Shown: positions 9,043-18,668, numbered from the stretch's first letter. The stretch is 64,000 bases of DNA from Cognatundibacterium oligocarboniphilum (GCF_013377855.1 NZ_JABXYJ010000002.1:372001-436000); one strand, 5' to 3'. Translations and numbers: made by a program. The notes: generated by a model not told the origin, from the letters alone.

Positions 9043-9636
9043 ATGCAATACGAACCAGTTAACCTGACCAGCAATCTGGTCACGCTTGAACCTCTGAATG
9101 CAGCGCATTTACCTGAAATCCGGCTCGCTGCGCAGGACGGCGAACTGTGGAAGCTATTTTTCACATCGGTTCCGGCACCGGAAAATACCGAACACTGGCT
9201 GCAACTGGCGCTCGACATGCAGGCACAACAAAAAGCGATTCCTTTTGCAGTCAGGGATAATAACAGCCGGAAAATTATCGGCAGTACCCGCTTTTGCAAT
9301 ATAGACCACCAGAATCGGCGGCTCGAAATTGGCTACACCTGGTATGCCCGTTCTGCGCAGCGCAGCGGTGTAAATACGGAATGCAAGCTGCTATTGCTGA
9401 CAGCGGCATTTGAGAGGATGGAATGCATCGCGGTAGAATTCCGAACAGACTGGTTCAACCGCCGTTCACAGGCAGCGATTGAACGGCTGGGCGCCAAACG
9501 CGATGGGGTGCTGCGCAACCATATGGTACTGCCGGATGGGCGCATTCGTGATACTGTTGTCTATAGCATTTTGCAAAATGAATGGCCCGGGGTTAAAAGA
9601 AATTTGCAGTATCTGCAAAATCAATATGGAGAATAA
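9043..9636 (+). CDS. GNAT family N-acetyltransferase (RimJ/RimL-like)
   Basis: 197-residue acetyltransferase of the Acetyltransf_3/RimJ-L type, using acetyl-CoA on an unknown amine, possibly a protein N-terminus. Visible features are LVTLEPLNAAHLPEI at the N-terminus, the beta-strand segment IGSTRFCNIDHQNRRLEIGYTW, the modified acetyl-CoA loop AQRSGVNTECKLLLLTAAF, and the C-terminal RTDWFNRRSQAAIERLGAK with the typical NxxSxxAIERLG motif. AAGGA lies 7 nt before the ATG. It ends 5 bp before the VWA gene, so the two are likely co-transcribed. Substrate is not deducible. Confidence 0.9.
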   Translation: MQYEPVNLTSNLVTLEPLNAAHLPEIRLAAQDGELWKLFFTSVPAPENTEHWLQLALDMQAQQKAIPFAVRDNNSRKIIGSTRFCNIDHQNRRLEIGYTWYARSAQRSGVNTECKLLLLTAAFERMECIAVEFRTDWFNRRSQAAIERLGAKRDGVLRNHMVLPDGRIRDTVVYSILQNEWPGVKRNLQYLQNQYGE

Positions 9637-9641
9637 AACAA

Positions 9642-10811
9642 GTGCTGATCGATTTCTTCTTTACGCTGAAAGATGCCAAAGTCCCGGTTTCTATTAAAGA
9701 ATTCCTGATGCTGCTGGAAGCGCTGGAACAGGGACTGATCAGCATGTCGCTGGATGATTTTTATTTTCTGGCGCGCACCATTCTGGTGAAGGACGAAGCT
9801 CATTTTGATAAATTCGACAAGGCATTCGGCGTTTATTTCCGGGGCATCGAAACCATTTTTGAAAAACGACCCGAGATACCGCTGGACTGGCTCACCAAGC
9901 GTCTGGAGCGTGAACTGACAGATGAGCAAAAAGCCGCGATCGAAAAATTTGGCTATGACAAACTGATGGATCGCTTGCGGGAATTACTGAACGAACAGAA
10001 GGAACGCCACGAAGGCGGCAGCAAATGGATAGGCACCGGCGGCACATCGCCATTCGGTCATGGTGGTACCAACCCGGAAGGTATCCGGATTGGCGGTAAC
10101 GGCGGTAACCGCAGTGCCGTCAAAGTATGGGAAGAACGCTCATTCAAAGACTACGATGCGGAACGCGAACTTGGCACCCGTAACATCAAGGTTGCACTGC
10201 GCCGCCTGCGTAAATTCGCCCGGCAAGGGGCGGAAGAAGAACTCGCGCTGGATGCTACCATTAAGGCAACAGCCAATAATGCGGGCTACCTGGATATCAA
10301 GATGCAGCCTGAGCGTAAAAACAATATCAAGGTGCTCATGCTGCTGGATGTGGGAGGCACCATGGATGATCATATTGCCCAAACTGAAGAACTGTTTTCC
10401 GCAGCCAAAACTGAATTCAAAAATATGGAATTCTTTTATTTCCACAACTGCGTTTACGACTATCTGTGGAAAAATAATCGCCGCCGCCATGCGGAAAAAT
10501 TTCCGACCTGGGACATCCTGCGCAAATATCCGCCTGACACTAAATTGATTTTTGTCGGTGATGCCACGATGAGTCCTTATGAGATTCTGCAACCCGGCGG
10601 CTCTGTGGAATATAACAATGAAGAAGCTGGCGCAGTCTGGTTGCAGCGTTTTGCCAGCACGTTTCCGAAATACATCTGGCTCAATCCCGAACCGGAAGGT
10701 TTATGGCAATACCGGCAATCGATTTCTGTGGTGCGCCAGTTGATGAGCAACAGGATGCTTCCGGTGACGCTGGAAGGACTGGAGCGCGGTATGCGCCTGT
10801 TGAGTAAATAA
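9642..10811 (+). CDS. VWA domain-containing protein (CoxE-like)
   Basis: 389-residue cytoplasmic protein with a von Willebrand A-type domain of the CoxE-like group, which usually works with a MoxR AAA+ ATPase in metal insertion or complex assembly. The N-terminal part (1-180) is helical and charged with a Gly-rich linker (about 128-155). The VWA domain (about 200-385) has a MIDAS-like segment LMLLDVGGTMDD, where the canonical DxSxS reads DVGGT. Translation starts at GTG, 5 bp after the acetyltransferase stop. No MoxR gene is adjacent, so its ATPase partner, if any, lies elsewhere. Role unknown. Confidence 0.82.
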   Translation: MLIDFFFTLKDAKVPVSIKEFLMLLEALEQGLISMSLDDFYFLARTILVKDEAHFDKFDKAFGVYFRGIETIFEKRPEIPLDWLTKRLERELTDEQKAAIEKFGYDKLMDRLRELLNEQKERHEGGSKWIGTGGTSPFGHGGTNPEGIRIGGNGGNRSAVKVWEERSFKDYDAERELGTRNIKVALRRLRKFARQGAEEELALDATIKATANNAGYLDIKMQPERKNNIKVLMLLDVGGTMDDHIAQTEELFSAAKTEFKNMEFFYFHNCVYDYLWKNNRRRHAEKFPTWDILRKYPPDTKLIFVGDATMSPYEILQPGGSVEYNNEEAGAVWLQRFASTFPKYIWLNPEPEGLWQYRQSISVVRQLMSNRMLPVTLEGLERGMRLLSK

Positions 10812-10859
10812 TTCCGCCACACTATACGCTGCGCTTCAAGGCATGACAGCGGACAGATC

Positions 10860-11717
10860 TCAGCCATGCTCCTTGCGGATCGGAAGATCACTGAATATGT
10901 GAAGGAATTTTTTAATTGTCCGCACCAGAACGTGGCGTGACAGCGGCTTTATCAGATAGCCGTCGCATCCGACCTTTTCCGCCATGATCTGTTTATATTC
11001 CTGTCCTTTGTCGAGCAGAAAAATCACTGAAGTTCTGTGGCCCTGATTCTGCTTTTTCAGCGCTTCGCACAGGCGGTAAGGATCAACGCCCGGGGTCGAC
11101 GTGTTAATCAGGGTCAGTGCATGCTGATTATTCCTGTCCAGCAGCAAAGCACTGCGTTCATCCGAAGCCAGTGTCACGGTAATGCCGTAACGATCCATCA
11201 TCATCGCGACGTATTCGCGGAATTGCGTATCCTTATCAATCACCAGAATACCGCCTTTGGCCATGGGGCGCTGCCGTAATTTCTGGTACACCACCGGATC
11301 AGTCAGATCGAGGTCAAGGCGTTTATGGCGTCGCCGTTCATGCACCGTCACCGAAGTATGTGCCGCCAGCGTTGTCAGCAGTAAATCGCGCCGGTCGATG
11401 AGTCCATCGAGAATTCCGAAAATATTGCGCCAGCGTATCGGACGCGGCATGACTTCGTAAGGCAGATCAATTTCAGGCTGGCCAATCAGCAAAACAGGCA
11501 AGGCCTCGCCGGGATTCAGATCCGACAAGGTTGCAATGGCCTGAATATTCTCGGCGTTCACCAGATACATATCCGGATCCTGCACACAGCCGTTTTTCAG
11601 ACAAGTGTACAGATAGCCTTTCTCGCGGGCGACGGCGAGAACAGTCGAGAATGTCTCCTCCTCTTTAGCGGAAAAGCCTAACAAGCGGATTGCGATGGTG
11701 GCTGTTTTTTGTGGCAT
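10860..11717 (-). CDS. Degenerate receiver-domain protein
   Basis: 285-residue protein. The N-terminal about 150 residues match nothing I recognise and end in a basic stretch (HERRRHKRLDLDL). The C-terminal about 130 residues form a CheY-like receiver: GILVIDKDTQF supplies the acidic pair and YLIKPLS the conserved Lys257. The phospho-acceptor position is Asn205 (LTLINTSTPGVD) rather than Asp, and the usual Thr/Ser after strand 4 is Leu235. The domain is therefore unlikely to be phosphorylated in the standard way and may act as a constitutive or protein-binding pseudo-receiver. There is no output domain. It is divergent from parE and reads toward the VWA gene. Confidence 0.8.
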   Translation of the reverse strand: MPQKTATIAIRLLGFSAKEEETFSTVLAVAREKGYLYTCLKNGCVQDPDMYLVNAENIQAIATLSDLNPGEALPVLLIGQPEIDLPYEVMPRPIRWRNIFGILDGLIDRRDLLLTTLAAHTSVTVHERRRHKRLDLDLTDPVVYQKLRQRPMAKGGILVIDKDTQFREYVAMMMDRYGITVTLASDERSALLLDRNNQHALTLINTSTPGVDPYRLCEALKKQNQGHRTSVIFLLDKGQEYKQIMAEKVGCDGYLIKPLSRHVLVRTIKKFLHIFSDLPIRKEHG

Positions 11718-11851
11718 CGTTTATCCATCTACACAATACAGCTACAATAGCTGCCAAAACGGGTGCAAGAATACCTCTATTCTGCGCCACTCTGACGAAG
11801 AAATTGCAAAACATTATTATATTTCAACCAAACCAACAATTTTTACTTCGC

Positions 11852-13855
11852 ATGGCAACCAAAAAAAATACAGTAACGACTGACTATAGCGAATCATCAA
11901 TCCGAGTCCTGAAAGGACTGGAGCCCGTCAAACAAAGACCGGGCATGTACACGCGGACAGAAAACCCGCTGCATATCATCCAGGAAGTCATCGACAACGC
12001 TTCCGATGAGGCACTGGGCGGTCATTGCAAACATATCCAGGTTACTCTCCATACCGATGGCAGCGTCAGCGTCGAAGATGACGGCCGCGGCATTCCCGTT
12101 GGCCTGCATCCCGAAGAAGGTGTGCCTACGGTGGAAATCGTGTTTACCCGTCTGCATGCCGGCGGTAAGTTCGACAAGGGTTCAGGCGGCGCTTATGCAT
12201 TCTCCGGCGGTCTCCACGGTGTCGGTGTTTCTGTCACCAATGCGCTGTCCAAGCGACTTGAAATCACGGTCTGGCGCAAGGACGACAAGGGCAACGGCCT
12301 GCATCAGCTGACATTTGCCGATGGCGATGTCATCGAGCCTTTGCGCAGCCAACCGATTCCACGCGGTGACAAAAAGAATGGCACACGCGTCTCGATCTGG
12401 CCGGATGCCAAATACTTTGACTCTGCCAACATTCCACTGGGCGAATTGCAACGCCTGCTGCGTTCCAAAGCAGTGCTGTTACCCGGGGTCAAAGTCACAC
12501 TCGCCAATGCCAAAACCGGGGAAGACCTGGTCTGGCAATATGATCAGGGTCTGCGCGGTTACCTGAACGAAGCGCTGGCGCAATCCTCGCACGGTGAACC
12601 CCTGATTCCGTTGTTTGAAGGCGAACAATTTGCGAGTTCGGACAACGAAGGTTTTGCCGAAGGCGAAGGTGCGTCCTGGGTCGTGGCATGGACCGAAGAT
12701 GGTAATGTGGTACGCGAATCTTATGTGAACCTGATCCCGACACCGGCTGGCGGCACCCATGAATCCGGCTTGCGCGACGGTCTGTTCGGCGCGGTGAAAA
12801 ATTTTGCAGAAATGCATTCACTGCTGCCGAAAGGTGTGAAGCTGCTGCCCGAAGACGTCTTTGCACGCGTCTCTTTCGTCCTGTCGGCAAAAGTGCTGGA
12901 TCCACAATTCCAGGGACAGATCAAAGAGCGACTGAATTCCCGGGATGCAGTGCGGCTGGTCTCCTCATTTGCCAAACCACCGCTTGAACTGTGGTTGAAT
13001 TCTCACGTTGAATACGGCAAAAAACTGGCGGAACTGGTCATCAAACAGGCGCAGTCACGCCTGCGTTCGGCACAAAAAGTGGAGAAGAAAAAATCCTCCG
13101 GCGTTGCCGTGTTGCCCGGCAAATTAACCGACTGCGAATCGAACGACATCACGCGCAATGAGCTGTTTCTGGTCGAGGGCGATTCCGCTGGCGGCTCTGC
13201 AAAAATGGGACGTGACAAAGAATTTCAGGCTATTCTGCCGTTGCGTGGCAAGGTCTTGAACTCCTGGGAATCGGAACGCGATCGTCTGTTTGCGAATAAT
13301 GAAATTCACGACATTTCCGTCGCCATTGGCGTCGATCCGCATGGGCCGAATGATCAGCCCGATTTGTCCAATCTGCGCTACGGCAAAATCTGCATCCTGT
13401 CAGATGCAGACGTCGATGGTTCGCATATTCAGGTGCTGTTGCTGACGCTGTTTTTCAAACATTTTCCGCAATTGATCGCACGCGGTCATATCTGCGTGGC
13501 GAGGCCACCGCTGTTCCGGGTGGATGCCCCTGCCCGTGGTAAAAAACCGGCACAAAAAATCTATGCGCTGGATGATGGCGAACTGATCGCGATTGAAGAC
13601 AAATTGCGTAAAGACGGCGTGAAAGATGGCGCCTGGAGCATTTCCCGTTTCAAAGGACTTGGTGAAATGAATGCGGAGCAGTTGTGGGAAACCACCATGA
13701 ATCCGGATACGCGTCGCCTGCTCCCGGTATCGTTGGGAGAATTTGATCAGGATTTTTCCGAAGCACGCTTTAACATGCTGATGGGAAAAGGCGAAGCCGC
13801 CGCCCGCCGCGCATGGATAGAAGAGCACGGAAATGCCGTCGAGGCCGATATTTGA
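11852..13855 (+). CDS. parE: DNA topoisomerase IV subunit B
   Basis: ATPase subunit of topoisomerase IV, which decatenates daughter chromosomes together with ParC. The 667-residue protein has the GHKL ATPase domain (EVIDNASDEALGG, DDGRGIPVG, LHAGGKFDKGSGGAYAFSGG, GLHGVGVSVTNAL), the transducer domain and the TOPRIM domain (LFLVEGDSAGGSAK, DADVDGSHI). The frame is open 54 codons upstream into the divergent receiver gene, but the start at 11852 gives the conventional N-terminus MATKKN before SSIRVLKGLEPVKQRPGMY. ParC follows after 155 bp. It resembles ParE more than GyrB: it is shorter and lacks the long GyrB TOPRIM insertion. Confidence 0.95.
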   Translation: MATKKNTVTTDYSESSIRVLKGLEPVKQRPGMYTRTENPLHIIQEVIDNASDEALGGHCKHIQVTLHTDGSVSVEDDGRGIPVGLHPEEGVPTVEIVFTRLHAGGKFDKGSGGAYAFSGGLHGVGVSVTNALSKRLEITVWRKDDKGNGLHQLTFADGDVIEPLRSQPIPRGDKKNGTRVSIWPDAKYFDSANIPLGELQRLLRSKAVLLPGVKVTLANAKTGEDLVWQYDQGLRGYLNEALAQSSHGEPLIPLFEGEQFASSDNEGFAEGEGASWVVAWTEDGNVVRESYVNLIPTPAGGTHESGLRDGLFGAVKNFAEMHSLLPKGVKLLPEDVFARVSFVLSAKVLDPQFQGQIKERLNSRDAVRLVSSFAKPPLELWLNSHVEYGKKLAELVIKQAQSRLRSAQKVEKKKSSGVAVLPGKLTDCESNDITRNELFLVEGDSAGGSAKMGRDKEFQAILPLRGKVLNSWESERDRLFANNEIHDISVAIGVDPHGPNDQPDLSNLRYGKICILSDADVDGSHIQVLLLTLFFKHFPQLIARGHICVARPPLFRVDAPARGKKPAQKIYALDDGELIAIEDKLRKDGVKDGAWSISRFKGLGEMNAEQLWETTMNPDTRRLLPVSLGEFDQDFSEARFNMLMGKGEAAARRAWIEEHGNAVEADI

Positions 13856-13880
13856 GCCCGTCAGCCGATTATGCAGCGCT

Positions 13881-13904
13881 AAACATACTCCCTCCAGTAT
13901 ATTT
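13881..13904. repeat. Palindromic motif, copy 1 (parE-parC intergenic)
   Basis: Inverted repeat with 9-bp arms AAACATACT and AGTATATTT (one mismatch) around the 6-bp centre CCCTCC. It shares architecture and 20 of 24 positions with the element at 53457-53480. It lies 26 bp after the parE stop. No T-tract follows, so it is not a standard terminator. Confidence 0.6.
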
Positions 13905-14010
13905 TAAAGCCAATTATTGATGCTGACAATCAGGCAGAAAACGCATATACCCCATAATTTTTGAATATTTCGGTCAACTCCGAAGCCGGAATCCAATCAG
14001 ACAGCAAGCT

Positions 14011-16326
14011 ATGAGCGAACAAGCAAACTTATTTGAACAAACCCAGCCCCCCGGCGATGGAGAGGCACTGACTCTGGCGACCTTCGCCGAGCGCGCCTAT
14101 CTGGATTATGCGATTTCGGTGGTGAAAGGCCGCGCCTTGCCGGACGTCTGCGATGGCCAGAAACCGGTACAGCGCCGCATTCTGTACGCAATGAACGAAC
14201 TGGGGCTGAATGCCAGTGCCAAACCGCGCAAATCGGCGGCTGTGGTCGGCGATGTGCTGGGTAAGCTGCATCCGCATGGCGATCAGTCCGTGTATGACGC
14301 GCTGGTACGCATGGCGCAGGATTTTTCGCTGCGTTATCCTCTGATCGATGGTCAGGGCAACTTTGGCTCGCGCGATGGCGACGGTGCTGCAGCGATGCGG
14401 TATACCGAAGCCCGCCTGACGCCGATCTCACGTTTGCTGATGGATGAAATCGACGAAGGCACGGTCGATTTCCAGCCTAATTACGACGGCACGACCGAAG
14501 AACCCAGGCTGCTGCCCTCCCGCCTGCCTTTTGTGCTGCTCAACGGCGCCTCCGGTATCGCGGTCGGTCTGGCAACGGAAATCCCGTCGCATAATCTGAG
14601 CGAGGTCGCCAAAGCAGCGGTCGCTCTGATCCGCAATCCGGGCATGAAACATAGCGAGCTGATGGAGTACATTCCCGGCCCGGATTTCCCCGGCGGCGGC
14701 CAGATCATCACTCCTGCTGCCAGCATTGCAGAAATGTATGCCAGCGGACGCGGCAGCATGAAAGTGCGGGCACGCTGGAAAATCGAGGACATGGCACGCG
14801 GACAATGGCAGGCGGTCGTGACCGAACTGCCGCCCGGTACCTCGTCACAAAAAGTTTTGGAAGAGATCGAAGAACTCACCAATCCGAAAATCAAAGCCGG
14901 TAAAAAAACGCTGTCGCCGGAACAGGTCTCGCTCAAGCAGGTGATCCTGTCGGTGCTCGATACCGTGCGCGACGAGTCCGGCAAAGATGCGCCGGTACGA
15001 CTCGTATTTGAACCGAAGTCCAAAAATCAGGATCAGGCTGAATTCATGCAGATGCTCCTGGCGCATACCTCGCTGGAAACCTCGGCATCGATGAATCTGG
15101 TGATGATCGGCGGCGATGGCCGCCCACGCCAGAAAGGGCTGATCGATATCCTCAATGAATGGATTGGGTTCCGCTTCAGTACCGTGACCCGCCGTACCCA
15201 ACATCGCCTGAAAAAAGTCGATGACCGGATTCATATTCTGGAAGGCCGCGAAGCCGTATTGCTGAATATTGATGAGGTCATCCGCATCATCCGCGAATCA
15301 GACGAACCGAAACCGGCACTGATTCAGGCTTTCCGGCTGTCTGAGCGCCAGGCTGAGGATATTCTGGAAATTCGTCTGCGTCAGCTGGCGCGTCTGGAGA
15401 CCATCAAAATTCAGCAGGAACTGGCTGAACTTCGCAAAGAGAAAGCGAGCTTGCATGATTTGCTGGACAATCCGGCTTCCATGAAAAAAATGCTGATCAA
15501 GGAAATCGACAGCGATGCCAGGCAATTTGGCGACGCACGTCGTACCCTGATCGAAGAAGCAGCAAAAGCGTCGGTCGAACAAAAAGTGGTGGATGAACCG
15601 GTGACTGTCGTGATTTCTGAAAAAGGCTGGGTGCGCGCTCGTACCGGACATGGGCATGATGCGGCGCAGTTCACCTTTAAAGCCGGTGACAGTCTCTACG
15701 GTACGTTTGAATGCCGCACCGTAGACCATATGCTGGTGTTCGGCTCCAATGGCCGTGTTTATTCGGTGGCGGTTTCCGCGCTGCCGGGGGCGCGCGGCGA
15801 CGGTGTGCCAGTCACGACACTGATTGATCTGGCGCCCGGCAGCAAGATCCTGCATTATTTTGCAGGCGGTAACGAGACCGGGCTCTTGCTGGCATCCAGC
15901 GCAGGCTATGGCTTCACCGCCAAAGCAGGCGACATGGTCGGCAGAATGAAAGCCGGTAAAGCCTTTATGACGCTGGAAGAAGGTGACATCCCGCTACCGC
16001 CCGGCATCGTCAAGGATGATGCCAGCGCCATCGCCTGCCTGTCTGCAAATGGTCGTCTGCTGGTATTTGGCCTCAGCGAGATCAAGCAATTATCCAGCGG
16101 TGGCCGCGGCGTGATCCTGATGGATCTGGAGGAAAAAGAAACTCTGATTGCAGCCCAAGCAATCAGTCAGAAAGGAGTCAGAATCTCCGGTAGCGGTCGT
16201 GGCGGTAAAGTCCAGGAAATCAGCCTGAGTGCCGGCGCACTGAGCATACATATCAACAAGCGGGCACGTAAAGGCAAGGCACTGGAATCCAGAATCAAAG
16301 CCAGTCAGCTGCAACCTATCAGCTGA
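14011..16326 (+). CDS. parC: DNA topoisomerase IV subunit A
   Basis: Breakage-reunion subunit of topoisomerase IV, 771 residues. The winged-helix segment has [16 protein letters not shown], the quinolone-determining region [15 protein letters not shown], and catalytic Tyr131 in [10 protein letters not shown] coiled-coil gate (about 380-480, rich in [12 protein letters not shown]) and a beta-pinwheel C-terminal domain (about 500-765) follow. The position equivalent to the E. coli ParC Ser80 is Gln92, followed by Ser93; Asp96 occupies the usual acidic position. It is probably co-transcribed with or just downstream of parE, and is followed by a terminator. Confidence 0.96.
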   Translation: MSEQANLFEQTQPPGDGEALTLATFAERAYLDYAISVVKGRALPDVCDGQKPVQRRILYAMNELGLNASAKPRKSAAVVGDVLGKLHPHGDQSVYDALVRMAQDFSLRYPLIDGQGNFGSRDGDGAAAMRYTEARLTPISRLLMDEIDEGTVDFQPNYDGTTEEPRLLPSRLPFVLLNGASGIAVGLATEIPSHNLSEVAKAAVALIRNPGMKHSELMEYIPGPDFPGGGQIITPAASIAEMYASGRGSMKVRARWKIEDMARGQWQAVVTELPPGTSSQKVLEEIEELTNPKIKAGKKTLSPEQVSLKQVILSVLDTVRDESGKDAPVRLVFEPKSKNQDQAEFMQMLLAHTSLETSASMNLVMIGGDGRPRQKGLIDILNEWIGFRFSTVTRRTQHRLKKVDDRIHILEGREAVLLNIDEVIRIIRESDEPKPALIQAFRLSERQAEDILEIRLRQLARLETIKIQQELAELRKEKASLHDLLDNPASMKKMLIKEIDSDARQFGDARRTLIEEAAKASVEQKVVDEPVTVVISEKGWVRARTGHGHDAAQFTFKAGDSLYGTFECRTVDHMLVFGSNGRVYSVAVSALPGARGDGVPVTTLIDLAPGSKILHYFAGGNETGLLLASSAGYGFTAKAGDMVGRMKAGKAFMTLEEGDIPLPPGIVKDDASAIACLSANGRLLVFGLSEIKQLSSGGRGVILMDLEEKETLIAAQAISQKGVRISGSGRGGKVQEISLSAGALSIHINKRARKGKALESRIKASQLQPIS

Positions 16327-16361
16327 CTGGTGCCGTATGGCGTCCAGCGCACGCATTCAGC

Positions 16362-16390
16362 AAAAAGCCGGGTCATCTGCCCGGCTTTTT
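16362..16390 (+). terminator. Intrinsic terminator after parC
   Basis: Stem AAAAAGCCGGG / CCCGGCTTTTT around loop TCATCTG. It lies 36 bp after the parC stop and before the convergent diguanylate cyclase gene. Confidence 0.88.
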
Positions 16391-16424
16391 ATTTTGATCG
16401 GCATCCTGACCTGGCGGCACTCAG

Positions 16425-18122
16425 TTATACACTCAACTTATAGACAGGGTTATCCAATGTCTGCAAGGATTCAGCTAACGTGATCCGGTTACGCCCAGCC
16501 TGTTTTGAAGCATACATCGCACTATCTGCGATATCAAACAAGGCGTCGGGGTCGATGGTATTCTCTAAATCTGCAACACCTGCCGAGAAGGTGACAAAAA
16601 ACTCTTCATTTTCTGCATGCTGACTCACCTTGGCAAAGGCAGTCCGTACCTGATCCAATACTCGACGAGCCGTCGCCGCATCAGTATCGGGAAATACAAT
16701 GGCAAACTCCTCTCCGCCATAACGGCCAACAATATCACTGCGACGCAGACGCTGTCGTAAAATCCGCGCCAGTGTGCGCAATACCTGATCCCCGGTCGCA
16801 TGGCCGTACTGATCATTCACCCGCTTGAAATAATCGAGGTCAATCATGGCCAGCGCCAGCGGAGCCTGCTTTCGCCGGGCCTGCAGAATTTCCGATGCAA
16901 GATGTTCTTTGATGGCGGTGTGGTTATATAAACCCGTCAGGCCATCCCGCATGATCAGGGAACGCAATGAACGGTAACGTTCAGCCCGCGTTGACAGCGA
17001 AGAAACCAGATATTCCTGGCTCACTGGTTTCATAATGAAATCATCAGCTCCGGCCCGCACTGCATCGAGTTGATTGGCCATATCATTTTCACTGGATAAA
17101 AAAACGATCGGCACATCCACATACGAATTATCCTGACGGATCATACGTGACAGCTCCACGCCGCTGCAGAGCGGCATGTAAATATCAAGCAGCAGGAGTT
17201 CCGGTCGGAAATCAGTCATCACCGACAAAATCTGGGTCGGGTCATTCAGCAGAAAAACCGTCATGCCTGCATTGCGCAACACCTCGCTGTAGTAGCGCGA
17301 AGTGACCACATCATCATCCACAATCAGAACCCGGTATCCCTTGTTCTGATCGCGCTGCAACAAGGAATCCATTCTCTCGGTCAGCGCCACCACATCCACC
17401 GGCTTGGTAAAGTAGCCGTCCCCTTTGGCTTTCACCGCCAGCAGGCGTGATTCAAAACTGCTGGATTTAGAAACGAAAATCGTCGGAATCCGCAAACGCT
17501 GGAGCTGTTCAATACGTTTGATTTCATCGATACCGGCATTTTTCCCTTCCGGGAAACTCAATTCGATCACAATCGCATCCGGTCTGCGGGTTGCGACAGC
17601 AATTGCCAAATCTTTCAATTGTTCAATACACACCGGCTCGTAGCCGAAATGCTCAAGCTGGGTGACGATTGCCTGATTCTGTCCGTTATCATCATCGACC
17701 AGATAAATCAGCTGATTGTGATCGGATTCATGAACCGGGTCTTTCCGTTGTCCCTTAGGCTGTTCTGCTATCGGCGCATCCTTATCCAGATTAAGCAATG
17801 CAGAAGAAAAATAGTCATGAATATCGTGCGCGTATTCTGATAATTCAGCATCACTCCAGGTCTCATCTTTCAGCAAGGGCTTGAGACGGGATTCAAATAT
17901 TCTTGCCTGCGCTCCCAACGCCTCAAAACCAAAGGTACCGGCAGAACCAGCCATGGTGTGCAGGTGGCGGTGCAGTAGTCCCAGCGCCTCTTTATTTTTG
18001 GGGTCCGCAATGTACTGATTCAAAGCATCGAATATTTCGTCAAACTTGGACGGCAGTTTTTGCAAAAAAACCTGCTCCAGCGCCCGGAGTTTTTCGTGCA
18101 GACTATCTTGTTTATCTAACAT
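16425..18122 (-). CDS. Hpt-REC-REC-GGDEF diguanylate cyclase
   Basis: 565-residue cytoplasmic signalling protein. It has an Hpt domain (about 1-115, phospho-His55 in HLHTMAGSAG), REC1 (about 137-255), REC2 (about 263-380), and a GGDEF domain (about 390-550) with active-site GGEEF at 469-473 and an upstream RxxD inhibitory site (460-463). REC2 is canonical (DDD 269-271, Asp313 in LLLLDIYMP, Lys365). REC1 keeps the acidic triad and Lys240 but has Glu187 in IVIELSFPEG where the phospho-Asp should be. It should synthesise c-di-GMP under phosphorelay control. Its start abuts the stop of the upstream receiver protein with no gap, so the two are coupled. No kinase is adjacent. Confidence 0.93.
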   Translation of the reverse strand: MLDKQDSLHEKLRALEQVFLQKLPSKFDEIFDALNQYIADPKNKEALGLLHRHLHTMAGSAGTFGFEALGAQARIFESRLKPLLKDETWSDAELSEYAHDIHDYFSSALLNLDKDAPIAEQPKGQRKDPVHESDHNQLIYLVDDDNGQNQAIVTQLEHFGYEPVCIEQLKDLAIAVATRRPDAIVIELSFPEGKNAGIDEIKRIEQLQRLRIPTIFVSKSSSFESRLLAVKAKGDGYFTKPVDVVALTERMDSLLQRDQNKGYRVLIVDDDVVTSRYYSEVLRNAGMTVFLLNDPTQILSVMTDFRPELLLLDIYMPLCSGVELSRMIRQDNSYVDVPIVFLSSENDMANQLDAVRAGADDFIMKPVSQEYLVSSLSTRAERYRSLRSLIMRDGLTGLYNHTAIKEHLASEILQARRKQAPLALAMIDLDYFKRVNDQYGHATGDQVLRTLARILRQRLRRSDIVGRYGGEEFAIVFPDTDAATARRVLDQVRTAFAKVSQHAENEEFFVTFSAGVADLENTIDPDALFDIADSAMYASKQAGRNRITLAESLQTLDNPVYKLSV

Positions 18123-18515
18123 TTATTTCATCTCTTGCCAGAGTTTTCTGACTTGTTCTGGCAGTTGCATCGGGTCAAACGGCTTGGCGATGACGCCGAT
18201 TGCTCCCAATGATTTATAAAACTCAACTTCTGCGGACTGCACCTTGGCAGTCATGAAGATAACAGGTGTATTGGCTGTCAATGGCAATTTTCTGAGTTCA
18301 GCAAGCGTGGTTGGTCCATCCATGTTTGGCATCATGACATCCAGCAGCAGCAAATCCGGCTGATATCCCTGCTGTACATCAGACAACGCCTGCTGGCCTG
18401 AGCTGCAGCTGCGCAAGACAAACCCGCCTACGACTTCCAGCGCAATCTGGGCGACTGTCTGTATGTCCTGATCGTCTTCCACATACAAAATATTGGTAAG
18501 GCTTGCTGATGCCAT
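18123..18515 (-). CDS. Stand-alone response regulator receiver
   Basis: 130-residue single-domain CheY-like receiver: YVEDDQDIQTV acidic pocket, phospho-Asp in LLLLDVMMPNMDG, Thr in IFMTAKV and Lys in VIAKPFD. AAGGAG sits 5 nt before the ATG. The stop codon directly abuts the start of the Hpt-REC-REC-GGDEF gene, which makes the two partners. It could exchange phosphate with that protein's Hpt His. No output domain. Confidence 0.94.
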   Translation of the reverse strand: MASASLTNILYVEDDQDIQTVAQIALEVVGGFVLRSCSSGQQALSDVQQGYQPDLLLLDVMMPNMDGPTTLAELRKLPLTANTPVIFMTAKVQSAEVEFYKSLGAIGVIAKPFDPMQLPEQVRKLWQEMK

Positions 18516-18668
18516 TACTGCTCCTTAAGCAAAGTCTCCATACCGTCTGAAATTCAGCATAATTCAAGATGACGGTCAAAACAATCGGTTCTCAGACAGA
18601 AATTGATTTTTCGTAAAATTTAGTAGCCAACAATACAAAATTTTGATCTTCCTGCCACAGCAATCTGG

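Noticed and set aside
10140..10592. 150-codon minus-strand frame inside the VWA gene
   Set aside because: Antisense to the VWA coding sequence, with no motif or start signal.
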